Assembly: GCF_018780565.1 (NCBI RefSeq)
Contig: NZ_JADMJN010000008.1
Coordinates: 124,001 to 188,000, forward strand
Direction: 5' to 3'
Source: Rhodoferax sp.
GTDB taxonomy: Bacteria > Pseudomonadota > Gammaproteobacteria > Burkholderiales > Burkholderiaceae_C
DNA: 64,000 nt
Position numbers and translations under genes: made by a program. Shown piece by piece: positions 1 through 11,181 of this stretch; position 1 is the stretch's first letter; every line of letters begins with the position of its first letter. The notes below the pieces were generated by a model. That model was not told the DNA's origin. It searched no databases and saw nothing but the letters and a program-made list of their open reading frames with translations.

Positions 1-429
1 GCGCCCGCCGAGCAGGCGCGTCAGGTGGCCCAGGAGACGCTGAAGTTCTTCCGCGATGCGGTCTATGAGCATCACGCGGAAGAAGAACGCGAGCTGTTTC
101 CGGCCGTGCTGGCCAGTGCGACCGAAGGGATCGAAATGGACCAAGTCAAGTTCATGGTGGAACGTCTGACCCGCGAACACCGGCAGGTGGAGGCCACCTG
201 GACCCGGCTGGAGCCGCATCTGAAAAAAATCGCCAAAGGGCAGTCTGCCGATCTGGATACTGCTGCCGTGGCATCACTTGTGCGCGATTACAGCGCACAC
301 GCCGCCTTTGAAGAGGCCGAGTTCCTGCCGCTGTGCCAGACCATTCTCAGCCGCAACAGCAACCACATGGCCGCGCTGGGCCTGTCGCTTCACATGCGCC
401 ACGTGCCGCCGGTGGTCGCGCACATCTGA
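1..429 (+). CDS. Hemerythrin HHE domain protein (5' end outside window)
   Basis: The reading frame is open from the first base, so the true start lies upstream; a GTG at 25 is only the first in-window candidate. The visible part is helical and rich in His and Glu, with EHHAEEERELFP, TREHRQ and YSAHAAFEEAEFLP. Those spaced H and HxxxE pairs are the di-iron ligands of the hemerythrin/HHE fold, which binds O2, NO or iron in the cytoplasm. A second HHE protein is encoded at 36147-36731. It converges on the acetoacetyl-CoA synthetase gene across about 160 bases in which I see no gene. The family call is secure; the physiological ligand is unknown. Confidence 0.85.
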   Translation, partial: APAEQARQVAQETLKFFRDAVYEHHAEEERELFPAVLASATEGIEMDQVKFMVERLTREHRQVEATWTRLEPHLKKIAKGQSADLDTAAVASLVRDYSAHAAFEEAEFLPLCQTILSRNSNHMAALGLSLHMRHVPPVVAHI

Positions 430-588
430 GGCAGCGGGCACCATGCCAAAGCCCTTCTCGATGATTCGGGAGTTCCACCTGGCCGGCTTGGTGTTGCATC
501 CACAGGTCTTGCTGTTTGCCCTGTCTGGCTCGTTGATGGTGAGCCGCATCCGCTTTCCCAAACTCTGAACCGATTCACTAGCAGTCGT

Positions 589-2655
589 TCAGTGCACAAG
601 GCGCGCCTTGGCCAGCGCCACATACCAGTCCAGACAGTCTGGATTGGCCATCGCCTCGCGGTTGACCACTTTCTCTATCGGCTGACCCAGCAGGAGCTTC
701 TTGATCGGGAGTTCCTGCTTTTTGCCCGACAAGGTACGCGGGATCTCGGCCACCTGAAAAATCTCATTCGGAACAAAGCGCGGCGACAGTGCCGTCCTGA
801 TGGCGTCCACCAGCTTGGCGCGCATGGCATCGTCCAGCGTCACGCCTTCGCGCAGCACCACGAACAAGGGCATGTAGCTTTCGCGCCCCAGGTATTCAAG
901 GTCGACCACCATCGAGTCCAGCACCTCGGGCAGGGCCTCGACCGCGCTGTACAACTCGCTGGTGCCCATGCGCAGGCCATGGCGGTTGATGGTGGCATCG
1001 CTGCGCCCGTAGATGATGCAGCCACCATGCTGCCCCACCTTGAGCCAGTCGCCGTGACGCCAGACATTGGGGTAGGTATCGAAGTAGCTCGACAAATAGC
1101 GCTTGTTGCCCTCGTCACCCCAAAAATACAGGGGCATGCTGGGAATGGGCTGACTGCAGACCAACTCGCCCACTTCGTCCACCACCGGCTGGCCCTGCTC
1201 GTTCCAGGCTTCCACCGCGCAGCCCATCAAACGGCACTGCATTTCGCCAGCCACCTGGGGCAGTTCGCGATGACCGCCGATGAAGGCTCCAGCGAAATCA
1301 GTGCCGCCGGAAATATTGCACCACCAGATATCCCGCTGCGCCTCAGAGCCCGCCAGGCGCGCGAACTGCTGCGTACCCCAGGCCTGCGCCTCGGCACTCA
1401 AGGGTGAGCCCGTGGTGCCCAGCGCCCGTACGCTGGACAAATCGCCACAGGTGCGCAAATCAACATTGGCCTTCAGGCAGTTGGCAAAGAAGGCCGCGCC
1501 TGCGCCAAAGAATGTGACGCCCATATCGGCCGCAAAGCGCCACAGCGTGGTCCAGTCAGGGGCCACCTTGTTGCCGGCGGCATCCACCGTGCTGCCGCCC
1601 GGGTTACCGTCAAAAATGCAGCAGGTGGTGCCGCTGAGCAGGCCGCTGATCTGCGCGTTCCACATCACCCAGCCGGTAGAGCTGTACCAGTGGTAGCGCT
1701 CGCCGAACGAGTTGGGGTCGTAGCTGCAGCCGATGTCGTTGTGCAGTCCCTTGAGCGCCAGTGCCACGATGACGGTGCCGCCATGGCCATGCACGATGGG
1801 CTTGGGCAGACCGGTGGTGCCACTCGAATAGACAATCCACAAAGGGTGATCAAACGGCAGCCAGAGCGGCTCAAACGCTGCTGTTTCGGCATCATTTCGG
1901 GCTGTAGCCTTCGTATAATCCGCACAGTTAGCTATTTTTTGTATAGCACTTGTATCCAGGCCCAAATTGCTTTGCACAATCACGTGTCGCACCGAAGGCA
2001 AGGCCGCGCACAACTCGGCCACCACCGCAACGCGATCAAAATCGCGCCCGCCGTAGGTCACGCCATCGCAGGCAATCAGTACCTTGGGCTCGATTTGCCG
2101 GAAGCGGTCCAGCACGGAATTGGTACCCATGTCAGGCGCGCAGATGCTCCAGACACCGCCGATGCTGACCGTCGCCAGAAACGCCACTGCCGCCTCGGGA
2201 ATATTGGGCAGGTAAGCGGCCACCCGGTCGCCGGGCTGCACGCCCTGGGCCTTGAGGTGCAGGGCCAGCGAGGCCACCTGGCGCCGCAGTTCAGGCCATG
2301 TCAGTTCACGGTGCGTACCACCGGCCAGGCTCTTTTCGTTGTGGCTGAGAATGGCGGAAAACCCTGCGCCATGGGCCGCATCGACATGCCGCAGCACCTG
2401 TTGCGCATAGTTGACCTGCGCGCCGGCAAACCAGTTGGCGCCAGGCATCTTGCGGGCGTCCAGCACCGCCGTGTGCGGGGTGGGCGACTGCAATTCAAAG
2501 TAATCCCAGATGCTTTGCCAAAAATCCTCCAGCTCGGTCACCGACCACCGCCACATGGCGTCATAGGACTCAAAGGTCAGACCACGTTGTGTTTGCAACC
2601 AGTTTTGATAGAGACGAATCTGCGGGACGTAGGGGGGCGTTTGTGGTTTGGTCAT
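589..2655 (-). CDS. Acetoacetyl-CoA synthetase (acetoacetate-CoA ligase)
   Basis: A 688-residue AMP-forming acyl-CoA ligase, predicted to activate acetoacetate with ATP and CoA in ketone-body or polyhydroxybutyrate catabolism. The adenylation motif YSSGTTGLPKPIVH, the A5-type segment WWCNISGGTDF and the C-terminal lysine region PRTLSGKKQELPIKK are visible. The N-terminal part (WQSIWDYF, ARKMPGANWFAGAQVNYA) is typical of acetoacetyl-CoA rather than acetyl-CoA synthetases. ATG at 2655 is chosen because the longer frame up to 3123 lies antisense to the thioesterase gene. Residues about 237-255 are encoded by a short repeat element (1891-1947) that looks inserted in frame. Confidence 0.92.
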   Translation of the reverse strand: MTKPQTPPYVPQIRLYQNWLQTQRGLTFESYDAMWRWSVTELEDFWQSIWDYFELQSPTPHTAVLDARKMPGANWFAGAQVNYAQQVLRHVDAAHGAGFSAILSHNEKSLAGGTHRELTWPELRRQVASLALHLKAQGVQPGDRVAAYLPNIPEAAVAFLATVSIGGVWSICAPDMGTNSVLDRFRQIEPKVLIACDGVTYGGRDFDRVAVVAELCAALPSVRHVIVQSNLGLDTSAIQKIANCADYTKATARNDAETAAFEPLWLPFDHPLWIVYSSGTTGLPKPIVHGHGGTVIVALALKGLHNDIGCSYDPNSFGERYHWYSSTGWVMWNAQISGLLSGTTCCIFDGNPGGSTVDAAGNKVAPDWTTLWRFAADMGVTFFGAGAAFFANCLKANVDLRTCGDLSSVRALGTTGSPLSAEAQAWGTQQFARLAGSEAQRDIWWCNISGGTDFAGAFIGGHRELPQVAGEMQCRLMGCAVEAWNEQGQPVVDEVGELVCSQPIPSMPLYFWGDEGNKRYLSSYFDTYPNVWRHGDWLKVGQHGGCIIYGRSDATINRHGLRMGTSELYSAVEALPEVLDSMVVDLEYLGRESYMPLFVVLREGVTLDDAMRAKLVDAIRTALSPRFVPNEIFQVAEIPRTLSGKKQELPIKKLLLGQPIEKVVNREAMANPDCLDWYVALAKARLVH
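1891..1947 (-). repeat. In-frame short dispersed repeat, copy 1
   Basis: On the minus strand this reads GCTATACAAAAAATAGC, then a variable middle, then GGCTACAGCCCGAAATGAT. The same architecture (GCTA, A-tract, TAGC/AAGC arm, and a right end close to GGCTAgAGnCCGAnAATGA) occurs at 32511-32569 and 57189-57243. It lies in frame inside the acetoacetyl-CoA synthetase gene and adds about 19 residues without interrupting it. Confidence 0.6.
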
Positions 2656-2763
2656 GCGCCAAGGGTAGCGCGGATTAACCCGGTTTATCAATCGCCTGTG
2701 TGTCAGGGTTTGCACTGATACCTGTTTATAGTCGTGGCAACTTATCAACCCGAGGCCCCTGCA

Positions 2764-3186
2764 ATGCGTATCTGGCAAAAACCCATCTCCCTGGACATCC
2801 TGACAGCCGGGCAACTTGACACAGCCGTGACCCAACTGGGCATCGAGTTTCTGGAGGTAGGCGACGACTTTCTGCGCGCCCGCGTGCCGGTGGACAAGCG
2901 CACCATCCAGCCCTATGGCCTGCTGCATGGCGGGGTGAGCGTGGTGCTGGCAGAAACCCTGGGCTCCTGCGGTGCCGCCTTTTCCTGCCCCGAGGGCTAC
3001 CGGGCCGTGGGGCTGGATATCAATGCCAACCACCTCAAGGGGACGACCAGCGGTTGGGTCACGGGCATCACCCGTCCGATCCACAGGGGCCGCACCACGC
3101 ACGTCTGGCAGATCGACCTGCAAAACGATGCCGGTGAACTGACCTGCGTGTCGCGCATCACGATGGCGATACTGGCCCCGCGCTGA
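2764..3186 (+). CDS. Hotdog-fold thioesterase, PaaI/YdiI-like
   Basis: A 140-residue single hotdog domain. The sequence YGLLHGGVSVVLAETLGS is the signature of PaaI/MenI/EntH-type acyl-CoA thioesterases, with HGG at the N-terminus of the central helix and Glu as catalytic candidate. The C-terminal half has NANHLKG and GRTTHVWQIDL strands as expected. ATG at 2764 is preferred over an upstream GTG at 2734 because GAGG sits about eight bases before it. It diverges from acetoacetyl-CoA synthetase with about 100 bases between. The substrate is likely an acyl- or aroyl-CoA but cannot be told from sequence. Confidence 0.87.
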   Translation: MRIWQKPISLDILTAGQLDTAVTQLGIEFLEVGDDFLRARVPVDKRTIQPYGLLHGGVSVVLAETLGSCGAAFSCPEGYRAVGLDINANHLKGTTSGWVTGITRPIHRGRTTHVWQIDLQNDAGELTCVSRITMAILAPR

Positions 3187-3204
3187 GACCGCTCTCTTCC
3201 CTTT

Positions 3205-3783
3205 TTATTCTGTAGCGGCCTGGGCCAGTCGCTCACTTTTCCAGTAAACGTCGTCGCCCGCTGTGCCATCGGTGCGGTGGCGATTGAGTACGCGGGCCAG
3301 CACGAACATCAGATCACTCAGGCGGTTCAGGTACTGGCGCGGCGTATCCTTCAGGGCCTCCTGGCCTTCCAGTGCCACCACCGCGCGCTCGGCGCGGCGC
3401 GCCACGGTGCGACACACATGGGCCAGCGAAGCGGCACGGGTGCCGGCTGGCAGGATGAATTCCTGCAACCGTGGCAAGTGTTCATTGTGCTGCGCCAGCG
3501 CGGCGTCCAGCGCCAGCACCGCTTCGGGTTTGAGCAGCTCAAAGCCCGGTATGGACAACTCACCGCCCAGGTTGAAAAGCTGGTGCTGGATTTCCACCAG
3601 CAACTGGCGCACACCCTGCGGCATGTCTTCGCACAGCAGCACGCCAATGTTCGAATTCAGCTCGTCCACATCGCCCATGGCGTGCACGCGCAAGCTGTTT
3701 TTGGAGACACGGGTGTTGTCCCCCAAGCCGGTGGTGCCGTTGTCGCCCGTGCGGGTGGCGATTTGTGTCAAACGTTGTCCCAT
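3205..3783 (-). CDS. Cob(I)alamin adenosyltransferase, PduO type
   Basis: A 192-residue protein transferring the adenosyl group of ATP to cob(I)alamin to give coenzyme B12. The N-terminal RTGDNGTTGLGDN is the family ATP-binding loop. The central GDVDELNSNIG and C-terminal CRTVARRAERAVVAL and LNRLSDLMFVLAR segments are the standard PduO-type signatures, with the conserved Arg and Asp. ATG at 3783 is chosen because AGGAG lies seven bases upstream; an upstream in-frame start at 3804 adds only seven residues. It stands alone, convergent with the thioesterase gene, so no linked B12-dependent enzyme is visible here. Confidence 0.93.
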   Translation of the reverse strand: MGQRLTQIATRTGDNGTTGLGDNTRVSKNSLRVHAMGDVDELNSNIGVLLCEDMPQGVRQLLVEIQHQLFNLGGELSIPGFELLKPEAVLALDAALAQHNEHLPRLQEFILPAGTRAASLAHVCRTVARRAERAVVALEGQEALKDTPRQYLNRLSDLMFVLARVLNRHRTDGTAGDDVYWKSERLAQAATE

Positions 3784-3844
3784 GAAGAAGCTCCTTTGTC
3801 GCAACTATTGTCACGCCATTCAGGAACGCCGCGTCGGATACTTT

Positions 3845-4525
3845 TTAAATGTGCTTGCCATTGCGCAGGGCAAAGAAGCCCCGGTACAGGGCCACGCTCA
3901 CGACCATGCCCCAGGTCATGCCGGCAAACATGCCGCCCAGCATGCCCGGCAAGGTACTGATGCCTGCGCCAACCTGCCAGCGCGACAGCCACAAGGCACC
4001 GGCCGTCATGCCGACCAGCATCCAGCTGGAGCACATCAGGTTCTGCGCGAAGAGCGAGCACAGGTAGCGCCCGCAATGGGGCCGCAGCAGCCGCAGGCTG
4101 GGTATGGCCAGCAGCCCGCCTGCCAGCATGCCTGCATGCATGCCGGGTAAAAAATCGAGATGAAGTTGCAGGCTGTCCATGAAACTCAGCGCCGCAGACT
4201 GCGCACACAGGCTGTCCAGCCGGGCGGGGCCTGCGTCATGGAGGTCGTACAACAAACCCAGCAGCATGCCGCCGAACCCCAGCGACAGCATGACATGCGG
4301 CGGCGACAGGCCAGCGCGCTGGGGGCGTACCCAAGCCAGGGCAGCACAGCCGGCAGCCACCGCAGTCAGTGTCAAAAAGATCACGGCCATGGGGTGACCC
4401 CGGGCGCCAACCCCTCCCGATGGCCCAACCGCCCACAGCGTCAAGCCCACCAGGAGCACCAGCACCGCAGGCACCAGGGCGGCTGAACCGATGCCGCGGG
4501 CCAGCCAGCGAGGAGGGGTATTCAT
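3845..4525 (-). CDS. Met/Gly-rich multi-pass membrane protein, unknown function
   Basis: A 226-residue integral membrane protein I do not recognise. The first hydrophobic segment (about residues 14-35, LVPAVLVLLVGLTLWAVG) is followed by three to five more. The C-terminal half is unusually rich in Met and small residues: GMHAGMLAGGLL, WMLVGMTAGALW and LPGMLGGMFAGMTWGMVV give GMxxG/A patterns suited to close helix packing and possibly soft-metal contact. ATG at 4525 has a GAGGAGG-like stretch upstream; the longer frame to 4759 is poorly coding. It diverges from the CO-sensing regulator gene across about 280 bases. A metal-related role is only a guess. Confidence 0.7.
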   Translation of the reverse strand: MNTPPRWLARGIGSAALVPAVLVLLVGLTLWAVGPSGGVGARGHPMAVIFLTLTAVAAGCAALAWVRPQRAGLSPPHVMLSLGFGGMLLGLLYDLHDAGPARLDSLCAQSAALSFMDSLQLHLDFLPGMHAGMLAGGLLAIPSLRLLRPHCGRYLCSLFAQNLMCSSWMLVGMTAGALWLSRWQVGAGISTLPGMLGGMFAGMTWGMVVSVALYRGFFALRNGKHI

Positions 4526-4807
4526 GGAAATCGTTCTGTTCACAATATTCAAATGAAAAGCTGATCCGTTAGGGCAAACCCCATGTTCACCTGGACCTTG
4601 CGCCCGCAAAATTCGGCGGCCCATGCACAAAAGCCAGGTGGCTTGCTTTTTCTCATGAACCAAGCGGTTCAGGCATGCGACTCTAGCGGCGGGTTCTTCG
4701 GGTGGTGCGACGCATGAACGAAGCGCGCCTGCAATGCATGAGCGTCCGTTTGCCGGCACGAAGTCGACGACAAACCTGTGGCACTCAACCTCACGAGTAT
4801 TTTTTTG

Positions 4808-5608
4808 ATGAAAACTTGTCCTGTCAGTTCCCCGTCCGCCCCGCCTTCAAGTTCATGGCTTTATTTGCTGGAGCGATTTGATGTCGGCGTCGTTCATCTG
4901 GACATGGAACTGCGGGTGATGGGGATGAACGACTATGCGCGGCGCAGCCTGCCGCTGCAGGACAAGATGCCCTTTGGCAAGATCGTGACCTCGTTCCATC
5001 CGGAAGCGGCACAGACCAAAGTCAAGTTCCTGCTGGGACAGGCCGAGTGCCCGGTGAACAACGCACCACCCATGGCCATGATGATCAATATTCCGGATCG
5101 GATGTTGTTGATCAAAGTCTCGAAAATCGGCGATGCGCAGGGCGCAACCACCGGGTATACCCTCGTTTTTTATGACATCACCGAGGTGGTGAGCCATGAG
5201 GCGGAAGGTGGCACGACGGCGCGTGGCGCACGCGAGGGCGGCGACAAACGGCAACTGCGCAAGATCCCCACCATCAAGCAAAACCGGGTGCTGCTGGTGG
5301 ATGTGCCCAGTGTCTCCTTCATCCGCTCGGAGGGGCATTACACCTGGGTTCATACCGGACAGGGCAGCCAGTTCTGCAACCTCAATATTGGGGACCTGGA
5401 GAGCCGGCTCGATCCGCAGCTGTTCCTGCGGGTGCACCGCAGCTACATCGTCAACCTGTCCCATGTCGATGAGATCGTGCGCAACGACGGCCGCATGACG
5501 CTGCGCATGATGGGATCGGCGCCGGTGGAGATTCCGGTGTCACGCGCCAGCGCTCCCGTCTTGATGGAACAACTCGGGCTGGGCGACAGCGCTTCGGTCA
5601 AATCCTGA
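4808..5608 (+). CDS. rcoM: RcoM-type CO-responsive regulator (heme PAS + LytTR)
   Basis: A 266-residue one-component regulator. Residues about 20-140 form a PAS domain (WLYLLERFDVGVVHLDMELRV to GYTLVFYDITEVV); residues about 155-262 form a LytTR DNA-binding domain (VSFIRSEGHYTWVH, LFLRVHRSYIVNLSHV). Characterised RcoM of Burkholderia xenovorans pairs the same two domains and binds heme through a His with Cys or Met. Here His64, Cys81 and Met91 are candidate ligands; the Cys-to-Met distance of ten matches the recalled RcoM ligands Cys94 and Met104. ATG at 4808 gives the usual RcoM length; a GTG at 4778 is the alternative. It is immediately followed by coxM, which supports CO sensing. Heme binding itself is inferred. 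Confidence 0.87.
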   Translation: MKTCPVSSPSAPPSSSWLYLLERFDVGVVHLDMELRVMGMNDYARRSLPLQDKMPFGKIVTSFHPEAAQTKVKFLLGQAECPVNNAPPMAMMINIPDRMLLIKVSKIGDAQGATTGYTLVFYDITEVVSHEAEGGTTARGAREGGDKRQLRKIPTIKQNRVLLVDVPSVSFIRSEGHYTWVHTGQGSQFCNLNIGDLESRLDPQLFLRVHRSYIVNLSHVDEIVRNDGRMTLRMMGSAPVEIPVSRASAPVLMEQLGLGDSASVKS

Positions 5609-5660
5609 GCCTCTTTCGCGGCGGGTCTGACGCTTATGAATGCGCTGCCCGCGCTGATCG

Positions 5661-5710
5661 TTCGTGCAATGCTATTGCCATTCGTGCAACGTGAACGACC
5701 GTTGATTGCT
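5661..5710 (+). promoter_or_regulatory. Phased direct repeats upstream of coxM, candidate RcoM site
   Basis: TTCGTGCAA occurs at 5661-5669 and again at 5681-5689, and a looser copy TTGATTGC starts at 5702, so spacing is 20 and 21 bases. RcoM of B. xenovorans is reported to bind sets of three direct repeats spaced 21 bases on centre, just upstream of a -35 element. A possible -35 (TTGGCT, 5728-5733) follows. The repeats are seen; their role is inference. Confidence 0.55.
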
Positions 5711-5783
5711 TAGCTTCCCCCGCCGGATTGGCTGACGTTAGAGTCGCGCTCCTAAAGGTCAATAAGGCCGTACAGGAGACAAA

Positions 5784-6647
5784 GTGATTCCACCCTCATT
5801 TGCGTACCATGCGCCCCGCTCCATTGGCGAGGCTCTTACATTGCTGACCGAGCTGGGCGACGACGCCAAGTTGCTGGCTGGCGGCCACAGCCTGCTGCCC
5901 ATGATGAAGCTGCGCTTTGCACAGCCGGGCGCGTTGATCGACATCAACCGCATTCCCGAACTGCACGGCATCCGAGAGGAAGGCGGCCTGATCCGCATCG
6001 GCGCCATGACCAGCGAAAACGATTTGATCAAATCCAGCCTTTTGCAGACAAGCCTGCCTTTGCTGCCGCAAGCCGCCCTGCTCATCGCCGATCCACAGGT
6101 GCGCAACCGCGGCACCATCGGCGGTGACATTGCCCACGGCGATCCCGGCAACGACCATCCAGCCATCGCCATGGCGCTGGACGCCACTTTTGTGCTGCAG
6201 GGCCCCAGCGGGGAACGCAAGGTCAAGGCTGTAGATTTCTTCCACGGCACCTACATGACCGCGCTGGCCGAGAACGAGATCCTCACCGCCATTCTGGTGG
6301 CGCCCTTCCAGGCCGGAACCGGTTATGCCTACCAGAAGCTCAAGCGCAAAACCGGCGACTGGGCGACCGCCGGCGCCGCCGTGGTGCTGCGCATGGCCGG
6401 TGGCTCGGTAACGCAGGTCAGCATCGGACTGACCAATGTGGCCTCGACCGCACTGCGCGCCAGCGCGGCAGAGGCGGCACTGCTGGGCAAGCCCTTGAAC
6501 GACACCACGCTGGAGGCAGCGGCGCAGGCGGTGCGTGCGGTGTGCGAACCCGCGGAAGACCTGCGTGGCGACATTGAATACAAGACCGCCATGGCCGGCG
6601 AGATGGTCAAGCGGGCGATTCGTGCCGCGGCCGCCCTTTGCCACTGA
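5784..6647 (+). CDS. coxM: CO dehydrogenase medium subunit CoxM (FAD)
   Basis: The 287-residue flavoprotein subunit of the molybdenum CO dehydrogenase; it takes electrons from the CoxS iron-sulfur clusters and passes them toward the quinone pool. AGGHS at residues 32-36 and TIGGD at 111-115 are the two FAD-binding motifs, at the same positions as in the Oligotropha enzyme. The C-terminal CO dehydrogenase flavoprotein domain follows (KRKTGDWATAGAAV). GTG at 5784 is chosen because AGGAG sits seven bases upstream. First gene of the cox operon, 30 bases before coxS, behind repeats likely bound by the adjacent RcoM. Confidence 0.96.
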   Translation: MIPPSFAYHAPRSIGEALTLLTELGDDAKLLAGGHSLLPMMKLRFAQPGALIDINRIPELHGIREEGGLIRIGAMTSENDLIKSSLLQTSLPLLPQAALLIADPQVRNRGTIGGDIAHGDPGNDHPAIAMALDATFVLQGPSGERKVKAVDFFHGTYMTALAENEILTAILVAPFQAGTGYAYQKLKRKTGDWATAGAAVVLRMAGGSVTQVSIGLTNVASTALRASAAEAALLGKPLNDTTLEAAAQAVRAVCEPAEDLRGDIEYKTAMAGEMVKRAIRAAAALCH

Positions 6648-6677
6648 AACCAGACAAGAACGACAAGGAGACTTTCG

Positions 6678-7178
<501 letters not shown>

Positions 7179-7203
7179 ACGCGCGCCCACAAAGGAGACA
7201 TGC

Positions 7204-9606
<2,403 letters not shown>

Positions 9607-9626
9607 GGCGTTCGCAGAAAGTATCC

Positions 9627-10226
9627 ATGGAAGTTGTTCTCGATAAAAAGTACCCGGTGGCAGCCGGTCTGGATGCCGGCTGGTCCGTCCTGTCGAACAT
9701 GCATGAACTCGCCACCTGCATGCCCGGCGCTCAGATCACCGAGCAGATTGACCCGACCCACTACATGGGCAGTGTCCGGGTCAAGGTCGGTCCGGCGGTC
9801 GCGGCCTTTGCCGGCACCATTGAAGTGCTGACGCTGGACCCGGTGACGCGCACCCTGAAGATGATGGGCAAGGGTGCCGACAAAAGCGGCTCCTCCGCCT
9901 CGATGGAGCTGACCGCCACCCTGGTCACAGCCGACAATGGCCACAGCACCCTGGAGGGCCATGCCGAAGTGATTGTCAACGGCAAGTTTGCCCAGTTTGG
10001 TGGGCGCATGATGACGTCGGTGTCCGACATGATTCTGGCGCAGTTTGCCGAGGTCTTTTCGCAAAAGGCGCAAGCCTTGCAAGGCGCTGCGGCCCCCGCT
10101 CCCGGTGCGGAGCCGGTGGCGGCTGCCGCTGCGCCCGTCGTGGCCAAGGAATTCAATGCGTTGGCCTTCATGTGGCTCATGATCCGCAAGTTCTTCGCAG
10201 ACCTGTTTGGCCGGGGCAAGTCCTGA
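9627..10226 (+). CDS. coxG: CoxG, SRPBCC protein coupling CODH to membrane
   Basis: A 199-residue protein with an N-terminal SRPBCC/CoxG domain (about 1-150; GSVRVKVGPAVAAFAGTIEV, LEGHAEVIVNGKFAQFGGRM). A low-complexity Ala/Pro linker follows (about 150-175) and then the C-terminal amphipathic segment ALAFMWLMIRKFFADLFGR. CoxG proteins recruit CO dehydrogenase to the membrane and have been linked to quinone handling in aerobic CO oxidisers. The terminal helix fits a membrane anchor. It begins 20 bases after coxL, a different order from Oligotropha, where coxG follows coxDEF. Confidence 0.93.
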   Translation: MEVVLDKKYPVAAGLDAGWSVLSNMHELATCMPGAQITEQIDPTHYMGSVRVKVGPAVAAFAGTIEVLTLDPVTRTLKMMGKGADKSGSSASMELTATLVTADNGHSTLEGHAEVIVNGKFAQFGGRMMTSVSDMILAQFAEVFSQKAQALQGAAAPAPGAEPVAAAAAPVVAKEFNALAFMWLMIRKFFADLFGRGKS

Positions 10227-10238
10227 ACCGCATTCACC

Positions 10239-11171
10239 ATGTCGCCAAATGATTCGTTGAGCACGCCGCACGGACTGCGCGAGCGCCTTTTCAAGGCCGG
10301 CTACATCGCCGACGAAGACCTGGCCAGCCTGGTCTGGATGGGCCTGACGCTGGAGCGCCCGCTCTTGCTGGAAGGCGAGGCCGGTGTGGGCAAGACTGCC
10401 ATTGCGGGCGCCTGCGCGCGGGCGCTGGGCCGACCCTTGTTGCGCCTGCAGTGCTATGAAGGGCTGGACCTGAGCCAGGCCGTTTACGAGTGGAACTACA
10501 GCCGCCAGTTGCTGGAGATCCGCCTGGCCGAAGCCGGACAAGGCGACCGCGCGGCGCTGCGCGACAATCTTTTTTCAGAAGCCTTCTTGCTGGAGCGGCC
10601 GCTGTTGCAGGCCATCCGTTCGCCACAGCCCTGCGTCCTGCTGATCGACGAGATCGACCGCGCTGACGAAGCCTTCGAGGCCTTCCTGCTGGAGATGCTG
10701 TCGGAGTACCAGGTCACCGTGCCCGAGATCGGCACGCTCACGGCGCGCAGCAAGCCGCTGGTGATTCTGACCAGCAACGGCACGCGTGATCTGTCGGATG
10801 CGCTGCGCCGGCGCTGCCTGTTTCACTATGTTGATTTTCCGACGCTGGCGCGCGAGACGCAGATTGTGCGAACGCTGGTGCCCGAGGCCGCCACCCGGCT
10901 GGTCGAGGAGGCCGTGGCTTTTGTTCAGCGCCTGCGCCGGGAAGACCTGGAAAAAGTCCCGGGCGTGGCGGAAACGCTGGACTGGGTGCGGGTGCTGTTC
11001 CACATGGGCCATGGCGAATTGCCGGTGGATCCGCAGTCGCTGGTGCCGACGCTCGCCGCCTTGCTCAAGACCCGCAGCGACCGCTGGCAGGTCACTGCCG
11101 AACGGGTGGGCAAGCTGATTGACGGGCCACGCATTGCGCAGGATGTGGGCGTGGCCGGCGCCATGAAATGA
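10239..11171 (+). CDS. coxD: CoxD, MoxR-type AAA+ ATPase for CODH maturation
   Basis: A 310-residue AAA+ ATPase of the MoxR group. Walker A is GEAGVGKT at residues 46-53; Walker B is VLLIDEIDRAD, followed by sensor-1 LTSNGTRDLSDALRRRC. In Oligotropha CoxD is needed for sulfur and copper insertion into the Mo site of CoxL and works with CoxE. The gene starts 12 bases after coxG and ends 10 bases before coxE, so the operon is tight. Length and motifs are complete. Confidence 0.95.
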   Translation: MSPNDSLSTPHGLRERLFKAGYIADEDLASLVWMGLTLERPLLLEGEAGVGKTAIAGACARALGRPLLRLQCYEGLDLSQAVYEWNYSRQLLEIRLAEAGQGDRAALRDNLFSEAFLLERPLLQAIRSPQPCVLLIDEIDRADEAFEAFLLEMLSEYQVTVPEIGTLTARSKPLVILTSNGTRDLSDALRRRCLFHYVDFPTLARETQIVRTLVPEAATRLVEEAVAFVQRLRREDLEKVPGVAETLDWVRVLFHMGHGELPVDPQSLVPTLAALLKTRSDRWQVTAERVGKLIDGPRIAQDVGVAGAMK

Positions 11172-11181
11172 ATGACCGACC

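Noticed and set aside
2656..3123. N-terminal extension of acetoacetyl-CoA synthetase
   Set aside because: The extension is antisense to the thioesterase gene and lacks similarity to the ligase family; ATG at 2655 gives the normal length.
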